DNA of 64,000 bases, taken from positions 31,952,203 to 32,016,202 of the forward strand of contig NC_092629.1 of the NCBI RefSeq assembly GCF_039555335.1, read 5' to 3'. A program made the position numbers and the translations under genes. The DNA comes from Amphiura filiformis. Lineage: Eukaryota > Echinodermata > Ophiuroidea > Amphilepidida > Amphiuridae. Below the pieces are notes generated by a model, which was not told the DNA's origin, searched no databases, and saw only the letters and a program-made list of their open reading frames with translations. Below are positions 50,901 to 63,835 of the stretch, in pieces. Position 1 is the first letter of the stretch; every line of letters starts with the position of its first letter.

Positions 50901-51996
50901 GGGCCGGATTTACCATTGGGCCCAGGCCCAGGGCCCCACAATTTTGGAGGCCCCCAAAATTGTCCTGTGCATCATCCTTTTTAGCCCCAAAACACCATGT
51001 TTTTGGCCAACATTGTAAAAATTTTCGTGCAAACTGGCAAGTTGTATTGAAAAATTCACCTTCATTTTGTGCTAAAATAGTCTGAAATTGGGAATGTCCT
51101 AGCTAAATCTTTGTTCATCTCTCTCTTTATGTTGAAATGCTCATGCCGACACAATCGATCTATACCTAAAGCAAAACTTTAGTGCACATGCCTCACGGTA
51201 AGGCCAATGAAAGTCGATTCCGAGTTTATCGTCCCCCGCCCGCGTCACTTTTTGGAAACCAAAATTACCCGCGTCAAATTTTCAAAAATGCCAAAATAAT
51301 TCATTATTTTCAAAGTATCAGTGTTTTCACCAGTTTTAGCAATTGGAAACATATGTTTTTGTTTGTAAAACCTATATTCATAACTTGGAAGCAAAACCAT
51401 TCTCTTTTCTAACGTTTCTAGTCCTTACCCATATAAAAAACATGTTTATAAATCACATATATGAGTTTGGCTTTAAATCAACACGCATTTTAGGTCAATA
51501 ATGAAATCTGATGAAATAATGAAAAATGAAAAATGAAAAAGTCACCTCACCAACCTGGCAAAAAAAAGGGACGATAAACTCGGAATTGACTTTCATTGGC
51601 CTAATGGGGGCCTCCAAATTTTGGCCTGGCCCAGGACCCCCAGAAAGGTAAATCCCCCCGGGGGTCACTCCCATTGTGGCCTGTACACCATCCGCGATAA
51701 TAAAACGCGTAAAAGGGTAGTTTTTCGTGGGTAAGCACGATACGCGCGTACGCGTGTTTAGGGTGTCAAAAACATGAAAAATATTGGAGAAAAAAAAAGG
51801 GTAGCAAAATTGCAATTGCTAATACGCGGAAATGAAACTTTAGGGTATGAAATTTGATGCAAGGAATAAAATCCGTGTTTAGGGTATCGTTTTAGCCAAA
51901 GGTTAAATCCTTGTTTAGGGTGCTTTTCAAAAGTTGATTATCGCGGATGGTCAGACCACAATGGAGTGACCCCGGGTGTAAATCCGACCCTGCACC
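50901..51996. mobile_element. hAT-like element with CAGGGCCGGATTTA termini
   Basis: CAGGGCCGGATTTAC at 50901 and the near-complement GTAAATCCGACCCTG ending at 51992. Such termini are common in hAT-type MITEs. It contains nested inverted repeats (ggggtcactcccattgtggc at 51660 and complement near 51970) and the Harbinger-like MITE at 51202-51601. Second copy at 58560-59250. Flanking 8-mers are too diverged for a clear duplication. Confidence 0.55.
51202..51601. mobile_element. Harbinger/PIF-like MITE with natural empty site
   Basis: 400 bp, TIRs GGCCAATGAAAGTCGATTCC / complement (~35 bp), flanked by TAA (51199-51201 and 51602-51604). The paralogous copy B reads cacggTAAtggggg at 58856-58866 with no element and a single TAA, directly showing the pre-insertion site. 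Confidence 0.9.
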
Positions 51997-52326
51997 GTAT
52001 TTGATTAGATATCTTGATTGTAATCAATACAGCAACTAAAGCCTTCATTTTTGCAATGTTAGTTTATTCAGGTAGGGTTACAATCATTTAAAAATCTGAA
52101 AAACATAGAACATTGAGAGCATCCTCCTCAGCAAATGTTACAACATGTGTCAAATTTAACATTTGGGTTTGGGCCTGTAGAAAAGATCAGGCTGTGTAGA
52201 TTTTAAACCTAAGACTAGGAGCCTGCATCACCCTTGAAGTTGGCTTATTTTTTGCAAGTGGTGCTTAGTAAGCTATTGCACTCGGGCAGTTGATATCCAT
52301 ACACCCCATGGAATGTTCACACAGAA

Positions 52327-52472
52327 TACAGAATGGTAAACTGCATATCCATCTTTACACGCTTTTCAATGGGAAATGAACTTTGCTGCTTGGATGATGT
52401 CACGGGAGGTTAGCATTCATTCCGTATTGAAAAGCGTGTAAAGACGGATATGCAGTCGACAGGCCTCAATAA
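52327..52472. mobile_element. Short inverted-repeat insertion in copy A
   Basis: Contains gcatatccatctttacacgc...ttcaat and its complement at 52415-52455; copy B (59575-59590) lacks about 146 bp here. Ends are not sharply defined. Confidence 0.55.
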
Positions 52473-53545
52473 GATGATTTGTTTTCACACAAAAAAGGAA
52501 CAGTAATTGCTCTTGAAGCAAGTTTTCCTTACGCCAAGTTTATTATCATTTTTTAAACAAAAAGCGATTGAATGATACATACAGAATAATGTAAGATACA
52601 GCAGACATTTATTTGTTATTTAAAAAACAGAACTATATTATGGCTTTAAAAAGCCATAATATACGCCCTTTTAAAATATGCATTAACATAAACTTGATTT
52701 TAGTCATATTTTGTAATGTTTATTTTGGATATATTCCAACTTAAACCTAATTTGAATCTTCCAAATTTGTTATGTTTGTAGTTAAACAAAGCAATTTTGT
52801 TTATTATCGCAATTACGATTAGGATAACAAATCACCCCTAGAGCTCTTCAACTAAAGTATAATATATTTCTTTTATTTTATAAATACCTTCCTGACAGTT
52901 ATTGCTAATATAATTTTAGCATTTTTGTGAAAGAATAAAGAATTAAAATTGACTGAAATCGTAAATTATGGCTAATTACAATACTTTCATCTCCTTAAGG
53001 TTATTAATTATTTTAAACTGTTGTGATTTGGTAGTTCACAGCATCTTACGAATGGTAGTGAGCTTTGGCAAAAACTGCATTGCTCAATTCATAGCGAGAG
53101 TGTAGAAGAATTATACTTTTACAGGTGCTGCGGTTCTTGAGTTACATTGTAAAGAGGGTTGAAACAACAACACTTTTGTAAAACATACATAACTCATTAA
53201 CAACAATAAATTAAGCAAGTTTGCAAAGTATACGATTTGCAGAATGAACTTTTGCAAAACATCAAGGTGTTAATTTTCAACAATATATTGATCTAGATAA
53301 TGAAAATTGATTTTAAGGTTGCTTTGACCAACAACACCTCGTCTACCCTTAAATGTATCTCTGGGTGCCTTTTGTAATGGTCATTGGCACCTCAGTTGGA
53401 ATGTGGTCGTAACTTGGGCTATTCCATCATATTCCTCAACCACCCTCTGACATCACCAGGGGCATACCGGGGCCACCAAGCCAAGGTGCAAAATTTCCAA
53501 ATTTTCCCACTGGCCCGCTACTAAAATTGCTTTAACAACACAAAT

Positions 53546-54503
53546 CGTCGCCAGAGTGCTACACTATCGTAAGTGACATTTTTGGCCAAAATGAGATTTT
53601 GAAGAATTATGGAAGGCCATATAAAAACGCACATTTTAAACCACGTTTTTAGTTTCAAAATTGCTTAATTATTTTCTAATTAATAAAATAAAATATCGTA
53701 AGTGCAATGCAATTTTAATTAATGCATGCAAGACTATCGTATGTGCCACTTACGATAGTCTTGCACGCTAATTTTGTTTTTCATTTGCTGCAAGACCATC
53801 GTATGTGCCACATACGCTACTTTATTGGGCCTAAACAACAAACTCACGGAATGTTACACCATCGTAAGTGCAAAACAGTCTCTAACACATCACTGGCTGT
53901 GACGCTGACGGCTGAATGCGTTGTCACCATGCTGGCTAAGTTCATAGCTCCCATGACTGGTAATAGAGACGATAAATCCGGTGTTTTTAGTTTTAGATTC
54001 AGTAATAAATCTTGAGAGATAACATTACGGCAAAAGGTGTCTTGCTATTGTAAATATTATGTGTCAAAATAAACTAACACTTGTTAGGAAACATAAAATG
54101 ACAAAATATTGGATATTTGAGCCGATATTACGCATATTCTAATTTAGCAATGCATGCTACACTATCGTATGTGGCACATACGATAGTGTTGCACTCTACA
54201 CTTATTTCTATTTGAGTGCAACACTATCGTATGTGGCACATACGATAGTGTTGCACTCTACACTCATTTCTATTTGAGTGTAACACTATCGTATGTGGCA
54301 CTTACGACATCTAAATCAGTAAATAATTCATCGATTTATTAACTTTAACAACATTTATATAGTTTATATTATTAAAATCAAATTGATTTACATTCCCATG
54401 TCATTTTATGGCTACTTGAAACAAATGGCTACGCTAAACACAAAATGCTCCTCCTGTAAAACTGTCCAAACTGCACTTACGATAGTGTAGCACTCTGCCG
54501 ACG
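53546..54503. mobile_element. DNA transposon, 4-bp TSD AAAT, with internal copies of its own termini
   Basis: TIRs CGTCGCCAGAGTGCTACACT / complement at 54475-54503, flanked by AAAT (53542-53545, 54504-54507); copy B has the empty site at about 60622. Inside, cactatcgtatgtggcacat palindromes identical to the subterminal motif recur at 53730, 53790, 54155, 54220 and 54280. 958 bp; no transposase frame found (ORF 53722-54015 looks fortuitous). Confidence 0.8.
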
Positions 54504-54663
54504 AAATGTGCATGAAAATTTAATATTTCAATACTAAAACCATGCCAAAGGAAGGTCCACATAACATCTTTTGGTCAAATTTATTCTTGTATTTCGAGCC
54601 AGAATGGAAACTTGCCCCCCCCCCCCCCCCCTTTAGTCAGTACACCTCTATACAGTGCAGCGC

Positions 54664-56836
54664 GGCACACCGTCAACATCCCTATATCTTCGTGTTATAA
54701 ATTGCCGTGGTAGTACGATAAATTCTCACGTTTTTCAACATATACGCATGGTGATTTTGTTCGAGATAGGCCGTGCGACTCAGGCTATGCATACAATTTG
54801 AGATTTTGAGAGCCGGCCACACTGTTTCTATTCTATGTTTTACGATTTTCGCATGATCAGTATATGGCTGGCCGTAACCGCCACAACGTGGAGCTGCTAC
54901 GCGTAGCTTACTTTTCGCTTCGCGGAGCTAAATTGACCAATCATGTTAGATCTTTTCATTACGCGGAGCCAGTTGATGCATCATCGTTCCAGAGAGAAAA
55001 CTCTTGCCAAAATTAATGTTTACTATGTGGATTTTAAATGAATCGAATGTAAATAAACCACCAACAGTTGTACAGGATCAATACCATTGTTTGATTAGTG
55101 TATAGTCAATGTTACCTTGCATGCATGTGCCATGTGTGTGGCGTGTTTGTTTGTTTGTCTACTGTGTCAGGCCAGGATCACTGACACCCACGGTACTGAT
55201 ACTGCCATACTATCACGGTGATCATATTGTTGAATGTTGTTGACTTTAAAATAATCATGATGCAGTCATGTCTACAGTAGAATTCACCACGACCTTTGAA
55301 GGACTTAAACCCCATTAAAAGCTATTAAACCAAGATAACACTCAATGAAAACAGCTCAACTATGTTACATCAGATCTTCTCTGGTTAAATACACACTGCA
55401 CTTGTGTCTGTTTTACCTGTGCAATGAACAATTAATGAGCTGGTATTATAGTTTCAGTTGGGTGAATGATTATAAAGCGAACGCAAGGTAACAATACTGT
55501 CTGGGCTTTTGTTTACGAAATGAGACAATAGTCTGCTTATTGTTAACCAGCGTTCTTGAAAATGAGAAACATAATGGTTTGCAGACTTAACACGGTTTAG
55601 AAATAATTTGTTCATATTTTTTGGTGTTATCTGTCGTTTACATATCCTTCCTAAAACACAAAAGTACCAATATTTCCAAACACCTAAATTAGCTAAAAAT
55701 TTAGGAAATGTTACAAAACTATATTTTCTAGAATTTCAGAGAATACTTTAAATATTGACTGGTTATTTTTTACACAGTGACGTCATATAGGCAATGGCAT
55801 AATACTTCTAACATACACTAGGTCACGCGTCAATGGTGAGCGCACTGAGTATTGTGTATAGGAAAACGGGCAGTACAGTATGTATGGCCTACTACTAGTA
55901 TATAAAGTAAATCGAATTCCGCAGGCCACGCCGCGCAAGATGTACAAATCAGCTCCCGGCGATACACTGCAGATCGCAGAATTGTGTGCATGGTTTACCA
56001 CCACTCTGCCTAGCTATATAGTTGTGTACAATACTGTATGAGTTTCTTGTGAGTGCATGTCCATCTTAATAATAAGTCGGTTCGTACTTTTCATAAATTA
56101 CTTTTTGAATCATAACTATCGTGACCGAGGATATCTTGCAACTACGTGAAGCTCGTCTGGCAAATTCTTAATGACTAAATTCGCTTCACGTAATGAGTAA
56201 GTCGTACTTGATTGGTCAGTTTTACCTCCGAGTAATGAAAAACTCTAACATGATTGGTCAATTTGGCTCCACGGAACAAAAAGTCAGCTACGCGTAGCAG
56301 CTCCACGTTGTGGCGGTTGCGGCCTACCATATCAGTATCCCATATGATATTTCTATTGTAAGAAAATTTTATTTGTTGTCACGTAAATCACAGGTTTCGT
56401 TTAAATGTACTAACTGGAAATTAAATGTACTAATTAGTGAGGACCGGTATTTTGCTGTGGATATGTTTAACTGCAATTTGCGGGTAAAAATTTGAAATCC
56501 TGAGTAAAAATTGTAATCATATTCAACTCTTTGAGAAAAAATGTATATAAAAGAATGCATGTAAAATCCAGCTGCAATACAATGTGCATTATTGACACAC
56601 TATCACGCTCTTTATCTTCGTCAATAATAGAATGATCGATTTCAATCGAATTGAATGCATGAGTTTGTAGTTGACTACTGAGCGACCTAAGCGATCGATT
56701 GCTAGCCAATCAGATAGAACTCCTTTTCTTGCGTTCAGTGAAATACCACTCGCCTGTCGCTCACTACCACTCGCCCGTCGCTCACCAACGGAGTATAAAA
56801 GTTATATTTATCGTATAGGACGTCGACGGTGTGCGC
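54664..56836. mobile_element. 2.17-kb inverted-repeat element between duplication copies
   Basis: CACACCGTCAACATCCCTAT at the left and complement ...GACGGTGTG at the right, flanked by CGCGG on both sides (54659-54663, 56837-56841). It interrupts the cagtgcagcgcgg|tatattc junction seen intact at 49072-49090, so it inserted after the duplication. No coding frame of note. Contains a nested 1.47-kb element. Confidence 0.65.
54862..56332. mobile_element. Nested 1.47-kb element, 4-bp TSD CAGT
   Basis: ATATGGCTGGCCGTAACCGC...ctacgcgtagct at the left end and its complement at the right (imperfect TIRs of ~110 bp), flanked by CAGT (54858-54861 and 56333-56336). No transposase frame. Confidence 0.65.
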
Positions 56837-59800
56837 GGTATATTCAAACATTGTTTTCACCTATACACCAATCCGAGAAGCGTTTACTGTATTTGGCCCT
56901 CTATTGACGGCAACACAGATGTACCAGAGCGGGAGATTTAATTCGTAATTCAATACTCATGATTGTGTATTGAATATCACTGTTGTGTACAATTCCCGGG
57001 TACAATTCTGTATAGCACACAATAAATAATGGATGGAACCCCCGACCTCGGGACACCGCAGTTTTACATCGGGGACACCGCAGTAATGGCGAAGTCGGAT
57101 AGGTGTATTGCTATGGTAGTTAATCCGATTATTATGTAACTTCGCCAGCGTATAGAGGTTATATATACTTTACTCATGTGTGACTTCTAACCAAAGGCGC
57201 TGGTTCCCGTAGTATTCCCCATTCAAACCAATTCAATGCATGACCTCGGAGTTACCTGCATGACATTGGCGTGCTATTTTGAAACAGTTGTGGTTGCACA
57301 TGCAGGTACTTCTTTTGAAAGTCCTAAACAAGGTATAGTCGCTGATAGGATATGCAACTTATAGAACACGGATAACCTCTATAGTACCTTTATAGTGACC
57401 TGACACCTCATTTAAGTTTTTCGGTCATTCCATACACCGTAAGAGGAATGGAATTGCATTCATACAACCAATAGAAATCACCTGGGCGGCGACAGGCCAT
57501 AATAACCAAACATTATGGTTTTCGTATAAACCAAGTTGGACGCAACAACTTCCAATAAGCCTTTTATACATGTATTATTGATATTAGTATTACAAAGACA
57601 TGTTTGTGCTTTGTTCCTTTGCTGATATATATTGATATTATATTTACCTGTACTCCAAGCATATACACTCAGTTTGGAATATTTCTTATAGGTCTATCAC
57701 ATAAAACAGTATTATTTTGGTCATGATGAAATTATTATTAAAAGTAGAACATGTATAACACATCATATTTTTGATTGGCCCTTTAACTCTTCCCACTTTT
57801 AAGTGGGTTAATCCACATAACCAACCTCTTTCAAACCCGGGGTACCCGTGAACCCTATAAAACCTATTCATACCCATTCACATGATTAAATGAAAACAGC
57901 TACGGTATGTTTCCACTTTCAAATTCTCAGCGGCACGTCCCTACCAAAATCAAAATTGAGTACCCCCCCTGCGGGAAAATAAGTTAAATGCGCGCTATTT
58001 TGAAGCTAAGCTGTTGAAATATGGTGCAAATGTGGAATAGGCCTAAATCCATGCAAAGTGTACGCACTTTTGGGCCTAAAATGGCCAAATATGATGTAAA
58101 TTTTATCAGAAACCCCCGAGAAACCCACATACAGCCATCAACATTGGGGATGATTGTATGGATCATCCCCCCTGCCAGGGGGGATCTCCGGCAGGCCTTG
58201 AAATAAGAAAAAAAAATTCAATGGTCCTCACCAATTTTCAAGGGTCGGACACGTACACCGGACCTTTGCCTTTGAAATTTCAAGGGTCCTCACTAATTTT
58301 CAAGAAAATTGAAAACTTGGGTTGAAAACGTGATGGGAAACTAAATTGAAAGTGTACCCAGGGAGCTGGACGTATTATGCGAACCAGATAACAACTAAAC
58401 TAGGATTTTCTGCTCTTTGCTTGGAGGAAATTTGCGGGTCCGCGCCTACTTTCACGGGTATTTGACGCAAGGACGCGCCTTATTTCAAATGCAGATCTCC
58501 GGGATCTACGCCTGTGAATATGAATATAATGATATGAATATAATGATAGCACACATACAGGGCCGGATTTACCATTGGGCCCAGGCCCAGGGCCCCACAA
58601 TTTTGGAGGCCCCCAAAATTGTCCTGTGCATCATCCTTTTTAGCCCCAAAACACCATGTTTTTGGCCAACATTGTAAAAATTTTCGTGCACACTGGCAAG
58701 TTGTACATAGCAAAATTCACCTTCATTTTGGGCTAAAATGGTCTGAAATTGGGAATGTCCTAGCTAAATCTTTGTTCATCTCTCTCTTTATGTTGTAATG
58801 CTCATGCCGACACAATCGATCTATACCTAAAGCAAAACTTTAGTGCACATGCCTCACGGTAATGGGGGCCTCCAAATTTTGGCCTGGCCCAGGACCCCCA
58901 GAAAGGTAAATCCCCCCGGGGGTCACTCCCATTGTGGCCTGTACACCATCCGCGATAATAAAAACGCGTAAAAAGGGTAGTTTTTCGTGGGTAAGCACGA
59001 TACGCGCGTATCGTGTTTAGGGTGTCAAAAACATGAAAAATTGGAGAAAAAAAAGGGTAGCAAAATTGCAATTGCTAATACGCGGAAATGAAATTTTAGG
59101 GTATGAAATTTGATGGAAGGAATAAAATCCCTGTTTAGGGTATCGTTTTAGCCAAAGGTTAAATCCTTGTTTAGGGTGCTTTTCAAAAGTTGATTATCGC
59201 GGATGGTCAGACCACAATGGGAGTGACACCCCGGGTGTAAATCCGACCCTGCACCGTATTTGATTAGATATCTTGATTGTAATCAATACAGCAACTAAAG
59301 CCTTCATTTTTGCAATGTTAGTTTATTCAGGTAGGGTTACAATCATTTAAAAATCTGAATTTTGAAAAACATAGAACATTGAGAGCATCCTCCTCAGCAA
59401 ATGTTACAACATGTGTCAAATTTAACATTTGGGTTTGGGCCTGTAGAAAAGATCAGGCTGTGTAGATTTTAAACCTAAGACTATGAGCCTGCATGACCCT
59501 TGACTCTTTTTTGCAAGTGGTGCTTTAGTAAGCTATTGCAGTTAATATCCATACACCCCCATGGAATGTTCACACAGAATAAGATGATTTGTTTTCACAC
59601 AAAAAAGGAACAGGCATTGCTCTTGAAGCAAGTTTCCTTACGCCAAGTTTATTATCATTTTTTAAACAAAAAGCGATTGAATGACACATATAGAACAATG
59701 TAAGATACAGCAGACATTTATTTGTTATTAAAACAGTATAATATACGCCCTTTTAAAATATGCATTAACATAAACTTGATTTTAGTCATATTTTGTAATG

Positions 59801-60770
59801 TTTATTTTGGATATATTCCAACTTAAACCTAATTTGAATCTTCCAAATTTGTTATGTTTGTAGTTAAACAAAGCAATTTTGTTTATTATCGCAATTACGA
59901 TTAGGATAACAAATAACCCCTAGAGCTCTTCAACTAAAGTACAATATATTTCTTTTATTTTATAAATACCTTCCTGACAGTTATTGCTAATATAATTTTA
60001 GCATTTTTGTGAAAGAATAAAGAATTAAAATTGACTGAAATCGTAAATTATGGCTAATTACAATACTTTCATCTCCTTAAGGTTATTAATTATTTTAAAC
60101 TGTTGTGATTTGGTAGTTCACAGCATCTTACGAATGGTAGTGAGCTTTGGCAAAAACTGCATTGCTCAATTCATAGCGAGAGTGTAGAAGAATTATACTT
60201 TTACAGGTGCTGCGGTTCTTGAGTTACATTGTAAAGAGGGTTGAAACAACAACACTTTTGTAAAACATACATAACTCATTAACAACAATAAATTAAGCAA
60301 GTTTGCAAAGTATACGATTTGCAGAATGAACTTTTGCAAAACATCAAGGTGTTAATTTTCAATAATATATTGATCTAGATAATGAAAATTGATTTTAAGG
60401 TTGCTTTGACCAACAACACCTCGTCTACCCTTAAATGTATCTCTGGGTGCCTTTTGTAATGGTCATTGGCACATCAGTTGGAATGTGGTCGTAACTTGGG
60501 CTATCCCATCATATTCCTCAACCACCCTCTGACATCACCAGGGGCATACCGGGGCCACCAAGCCAAGGTGCAAAATTTCCTAATTTTCCCACTGGCCCGC
60601 TACTAAAATTGCTTTAACAACACAAATGTGCATGAAAATTTAATATTTCAATACTAAAACCATGCCAAAGGAAGGTCCACATAACATCTTTTGGTCAAAT
60701 TTATTCTTGTATTTCGAGCCAGAATGGAAACTTGCCCCCCCCCCCCCCCTTTAGTCAGTACACCTCTATC
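56837..60770. repeat. Segmental duplication, copy B
   Basis: Same orientation as copy A. Carries its own insertion (about 56867-57106) with acacc(a/t)atccga termini that copy A lacks, and lacks four insertions of copy A. Ends cagtacacctctat at 60770, after a C-homopolymer also present in A (54617-54631). Confidence 0.85.
56867..57106. mobile_element. MITE specific to copy B
   Basis: acaccaatccgagaag at the left and complement ggataggtgt at the right; copy A has the empty site ttcacctattgctatgg at 49112-49128. Target duplication 2-3 bp (AT or TAT), ambiguous. Confidence 0.65.
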
Positions 60771-61101
60771 TGACACTGGGAATGTAATTTAAAACAACAG
60801 CCTCAGTGTTTCATATAACAGTTGAAACTTGAAAATGAACAGAAAGTGTATACTCCATTGCAAAGTTTTACTCCAGCTCTGGGGAGTAAAAGAGATGGAT
60901 GGAACTAAAGTCTGGATGTCCAACTGACAAAAAAGGTGATATGTCATTATTTCCAAATCAAAAAATATTGATCTGTATTTGAAGGCACTTTACATGACTT
61001 ACATGAATGTAGAGCAAGTACAATAATTTTATAGGGTGATATACTGTCGTATCAGCCATTTTTGACAAAAAGAGATATAAGTTTCACAACCAATGTATTA
61101 A

Positions 61102-61480
61102 GGGTATACATACGATGTATTGTTGGTCGAAGCAGCAAGAAAAAAAATTAGTTCACAGCATCTTGCGAATGGCAGTGAGCTTTAGCAAAAATTGCATTGC
61201 TCAATTCATAGCGAGCGTGTAGAAGAATTCAAATATCACGATATACTTTTGTAGGTCCTGTAGTTCTTGAGTTATGTTGTAAAGAGGGCTGAAACAACAA
61301 CACTTTTGTAAAACGTACATAACTCAGTAACAACAATAAATTAAGCAAGTTTTCAAAGTATATGATTTGTAGAATGAACTTTTGCAAAACATCAAAGTAT
61401 TATTTTTCAATAATATATTGATTCAGATAATGAAAATCGATTTGTTTTGGCTGCTTCGACCAACAATACCTCGTATACCT
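61102..61480. mobile_element. TTAA-flanked MITE
   Basis: Ends GGGTATACATACGATGTATT...gtcgaagcagc and complement; flanked by TTAA at 61098-61101 and 61481-61484. Its body is shared with 53030-53348, 60110-60428 and partly 13735-13860, so four family members lie in this window. Confidence 0.8.
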
Positions 61481-61487
61481 TTAAGCT

Positions 61488-61745
61488 CATTGTCCAGACA
61501 TTCAAAGCTCTCCATACTCAATCACTCCACCTGGTTATAGCTCTTCATATTTTCAACCCACAAAACTTCCTATGCACTTCAATCTGGCTCTGCTGTCACA
61601 TTCAAAGAGCCTTGTTCCAATAAACAAGCTGACCATTATGCATTTTCAAATGCAAGGCCATATTTCTGGAATGAGTTGCCCACCATCATCGATGGTCAAG
61701 AAAATATCTCCACCTTAAAGAATCTTCTAAGACCAACTGTATAGT
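61488..61745 (+). pseudogene. Non-LTR reverse transcriptase 3' fragment
   Basis: Reading AFSNARPYFWNELPTIIDGQ then STLKNLLRPTV with a stop at 61745: the C-terminal 'A-x-x-x-W-N-x-L-P' end of Jockey/CR1-type RTs. Truncated upstream, frame broken. Lies against the MITE at 61102-61480. Confidence 0.6.
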
Positions 61746-63108
61746 TCTTTTCCTTTTCTTGTCTTTTCTCTAAACGCTTCGTCTACTCCGTTTATAGCAC
61801 ACCATGTGAATAATATGCACATTTCAGCACATTTGGGGTAACAAAATCCTTTTTGCTGTGGTTTATGAGGAGCAAAAATTTGTTCTTGGTTTCACCAAAG
61901 TCACCATATTGATGTGGAAAAAAGTGTGGATGAGGCTACAAAATTAACAACCCTAAAAAAGGTCACAAGCTACAGTTTGAAAACCGCTGCTGTAAACCAG
62001 GAAATCTTCACATGCATGAATATTTTTAGAATTTTGTGAGTGACATGGTTTTACAAAATGTTCACACTCTTTTTCCAAATAGTGTAGAATTTTGCAAAAT
62101 GACATGCCACCATTTTTTTTTCAAATCATGATAATATTGTACTTTACAGTTCCCTTTTATCATTACAAGTTTATTGTTTAACTTTTAAAATAAACAACCT
62201 TATATTAATATTTCTGATTTACAAGGAATAAATTTAGATGTAAAAATTGCACCTTTACTAACACTGTTTATATCCAGAGAAGATATCTTACCCTTCCCAG
62301 AATCCTTTGCAACATGATACATCCCCTCATTCCATCAAATGACATTCCCCTTACTTTGTACAGGTTCCCTTTGTTTCATTTTGAGAATCTGGCTAAACAT
62401 AGGTCGACTCGTTAGTCAAGAAATAAACATATTTTGCAAGATCTGGATGTGCTCTGTTCATTTACTGTCGACCCATGTTGCAGAACAAATTAGCCACAGA
62501 AAATTGAAATGGAAGAAATGCATTGTGGGAAGTGTAAGATATCTTATTTGGTTCATACCAAAGTATTCTAGTACACTTAGTTTATATACACCACTAAACA
62601 TTGATACAAAATATTTTAATATTCACAAAGGTATGTACAACAAATGTCAATGCAAAATGACAAAAACCCAAAGAGATTGATCCCAGTATGTCACTCATGT
62701 ACAGATTTACTTTGCAATGCACGGTGGTATGCCAGGGGGAGCCGGTGGTCAATTTCCTCCGGACAATTCAAAGAAAAAAAGAAAAAGAAATATTTTTTGT
62801 TTCTTAGTACTGTATAAATATGCACACATTACGTAAATACCTTGATTTGGGTATAAAATAGTGTAAAATTGTAAATTGTCACTCGCATCACATTAAATGA
62901 ACCCAATGTGTATCAACTTTCACTTCAAATAGTACAATTTACAATTTTTTGTGCACTGCATATCCAGATATCCTGGTAAAATTGGGCTGAACTAATGCTC
63001 ACTTTTTCCCTTTGCTGACCCATCTACAAAAAGTCCAGGCATGCCACTGGCCATGCATATGACAAATCTGGATTATAAGAATGCAGTTTGTGTTTTGTGA
63101 GGACAGTG
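61746..63108. other. Non-coding region
   Basis: AT-rich DNA with no gene supported. An inverted motif agatatcttacccttcccag (62281) / complement (about 62526-62545) may bound a ~265-bp MITE. The 113-aa frame at 62339 overlaps it and shows no domain. Confidence 0.5.
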
Positions 63109-63646
63109 TATAGACGAATCCAAATACACGCATTCCTACACCTGACTAGCAGCCTTTAGTTGGGTCCCCGTCGGCTGCAATGCATCCAAAATGTGAAATG
63201 ATTAGGCCTTGGCGGAAATTTTAAACTGCATTCCATCACCCGTTTTACACCTTCGCGAAAACACAGGTAGACAAAGGAATGATTTAAGTTTACAACACAA
63301 TACAGTTCCAACAGTTGTGCAAATAAAAGCCGCCTTACACCTAGATAAGGTCGAGGAGGGCTAATAGAATAATACAATAGAGATAATTCTGCAGGTAATC
63401 CCGTCGCATCTATTCATAGATGTACAAATGGATGAACAAAAGGACTATGTTTCAATAGATGCGACAGGATTACCTCTATTGTATATATTATTCTATTAAC
63501 CCTCCTCGTCTTTGCATCTTATCTGGGTGTTAGGCGGCTTTTATTTGCACAATCTGGCGCTCAAAACCCCAGGTTGGTGCTAGCGGGAAACCAAAGATGG
63601 CCGACCAAATCCTGAACATGACTTGGCTCGTTGGATTCGTCTATAG
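63109..63646. mobile_element. Inverted-repeat element with inner 70-bp palindrome arms
   Basis: tatagacgaatccaa at 63109-63123 and complement at 63632-63646. Inside, ttgtgcaaataaaagccgcc...caatagag (63312-63382) pairs with 63474-63552. Non-coding. Confidence 0.65.
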
Positions 63647-63835
63647 TGCTGATAACATGCACACACATACATCACATGTGAACGCCCTACCTAATGGAGA
63701 TCACACACTTATGGAGTAAAATTTAGGCATTCTTAAACTGGTGATCATTTTAGGTAATCATACACCTTGAAAGACAAGACTTGAAAACATTTATGATAAT
63801 AATAATAAAACCTAATACCTAAGCAGGGTTCATAT

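Larger units (their letters stand above)
49072..54663. repeat. Segmental duplication, copy A
   Basis: From gtgcagcgcggtatattcaa to ...cctctatacagtgcagcgcgg; matches 56837-60770 in the same orientation over most of its length with high identity, interrupted by insertions (49405-49720, 51202-51601, about 52327-52472, 53546-54503) that copy B lacks. Contents are transposon-like and non-coding; short open frames conserved between copies are best explained by the duplication. Confidence 0.85.

Noticed and set aside
50741..51018. Frames conserved between 50741-51018 and 58400-58677
   Set aside because: Identity is explained by the segmental duplication of a hAT-like terminus; both strands are equally open and no domain is seen.
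53722..54015. 97-aa frame as a transposase
   Set aside because: No catalytic motif; it runs across subterminal palindromes.
62339..62680. 113-aa plus-strand frame
   Set aside because: Lies across MITE-like inverted repeats; no recognisable domain or codon pattern.
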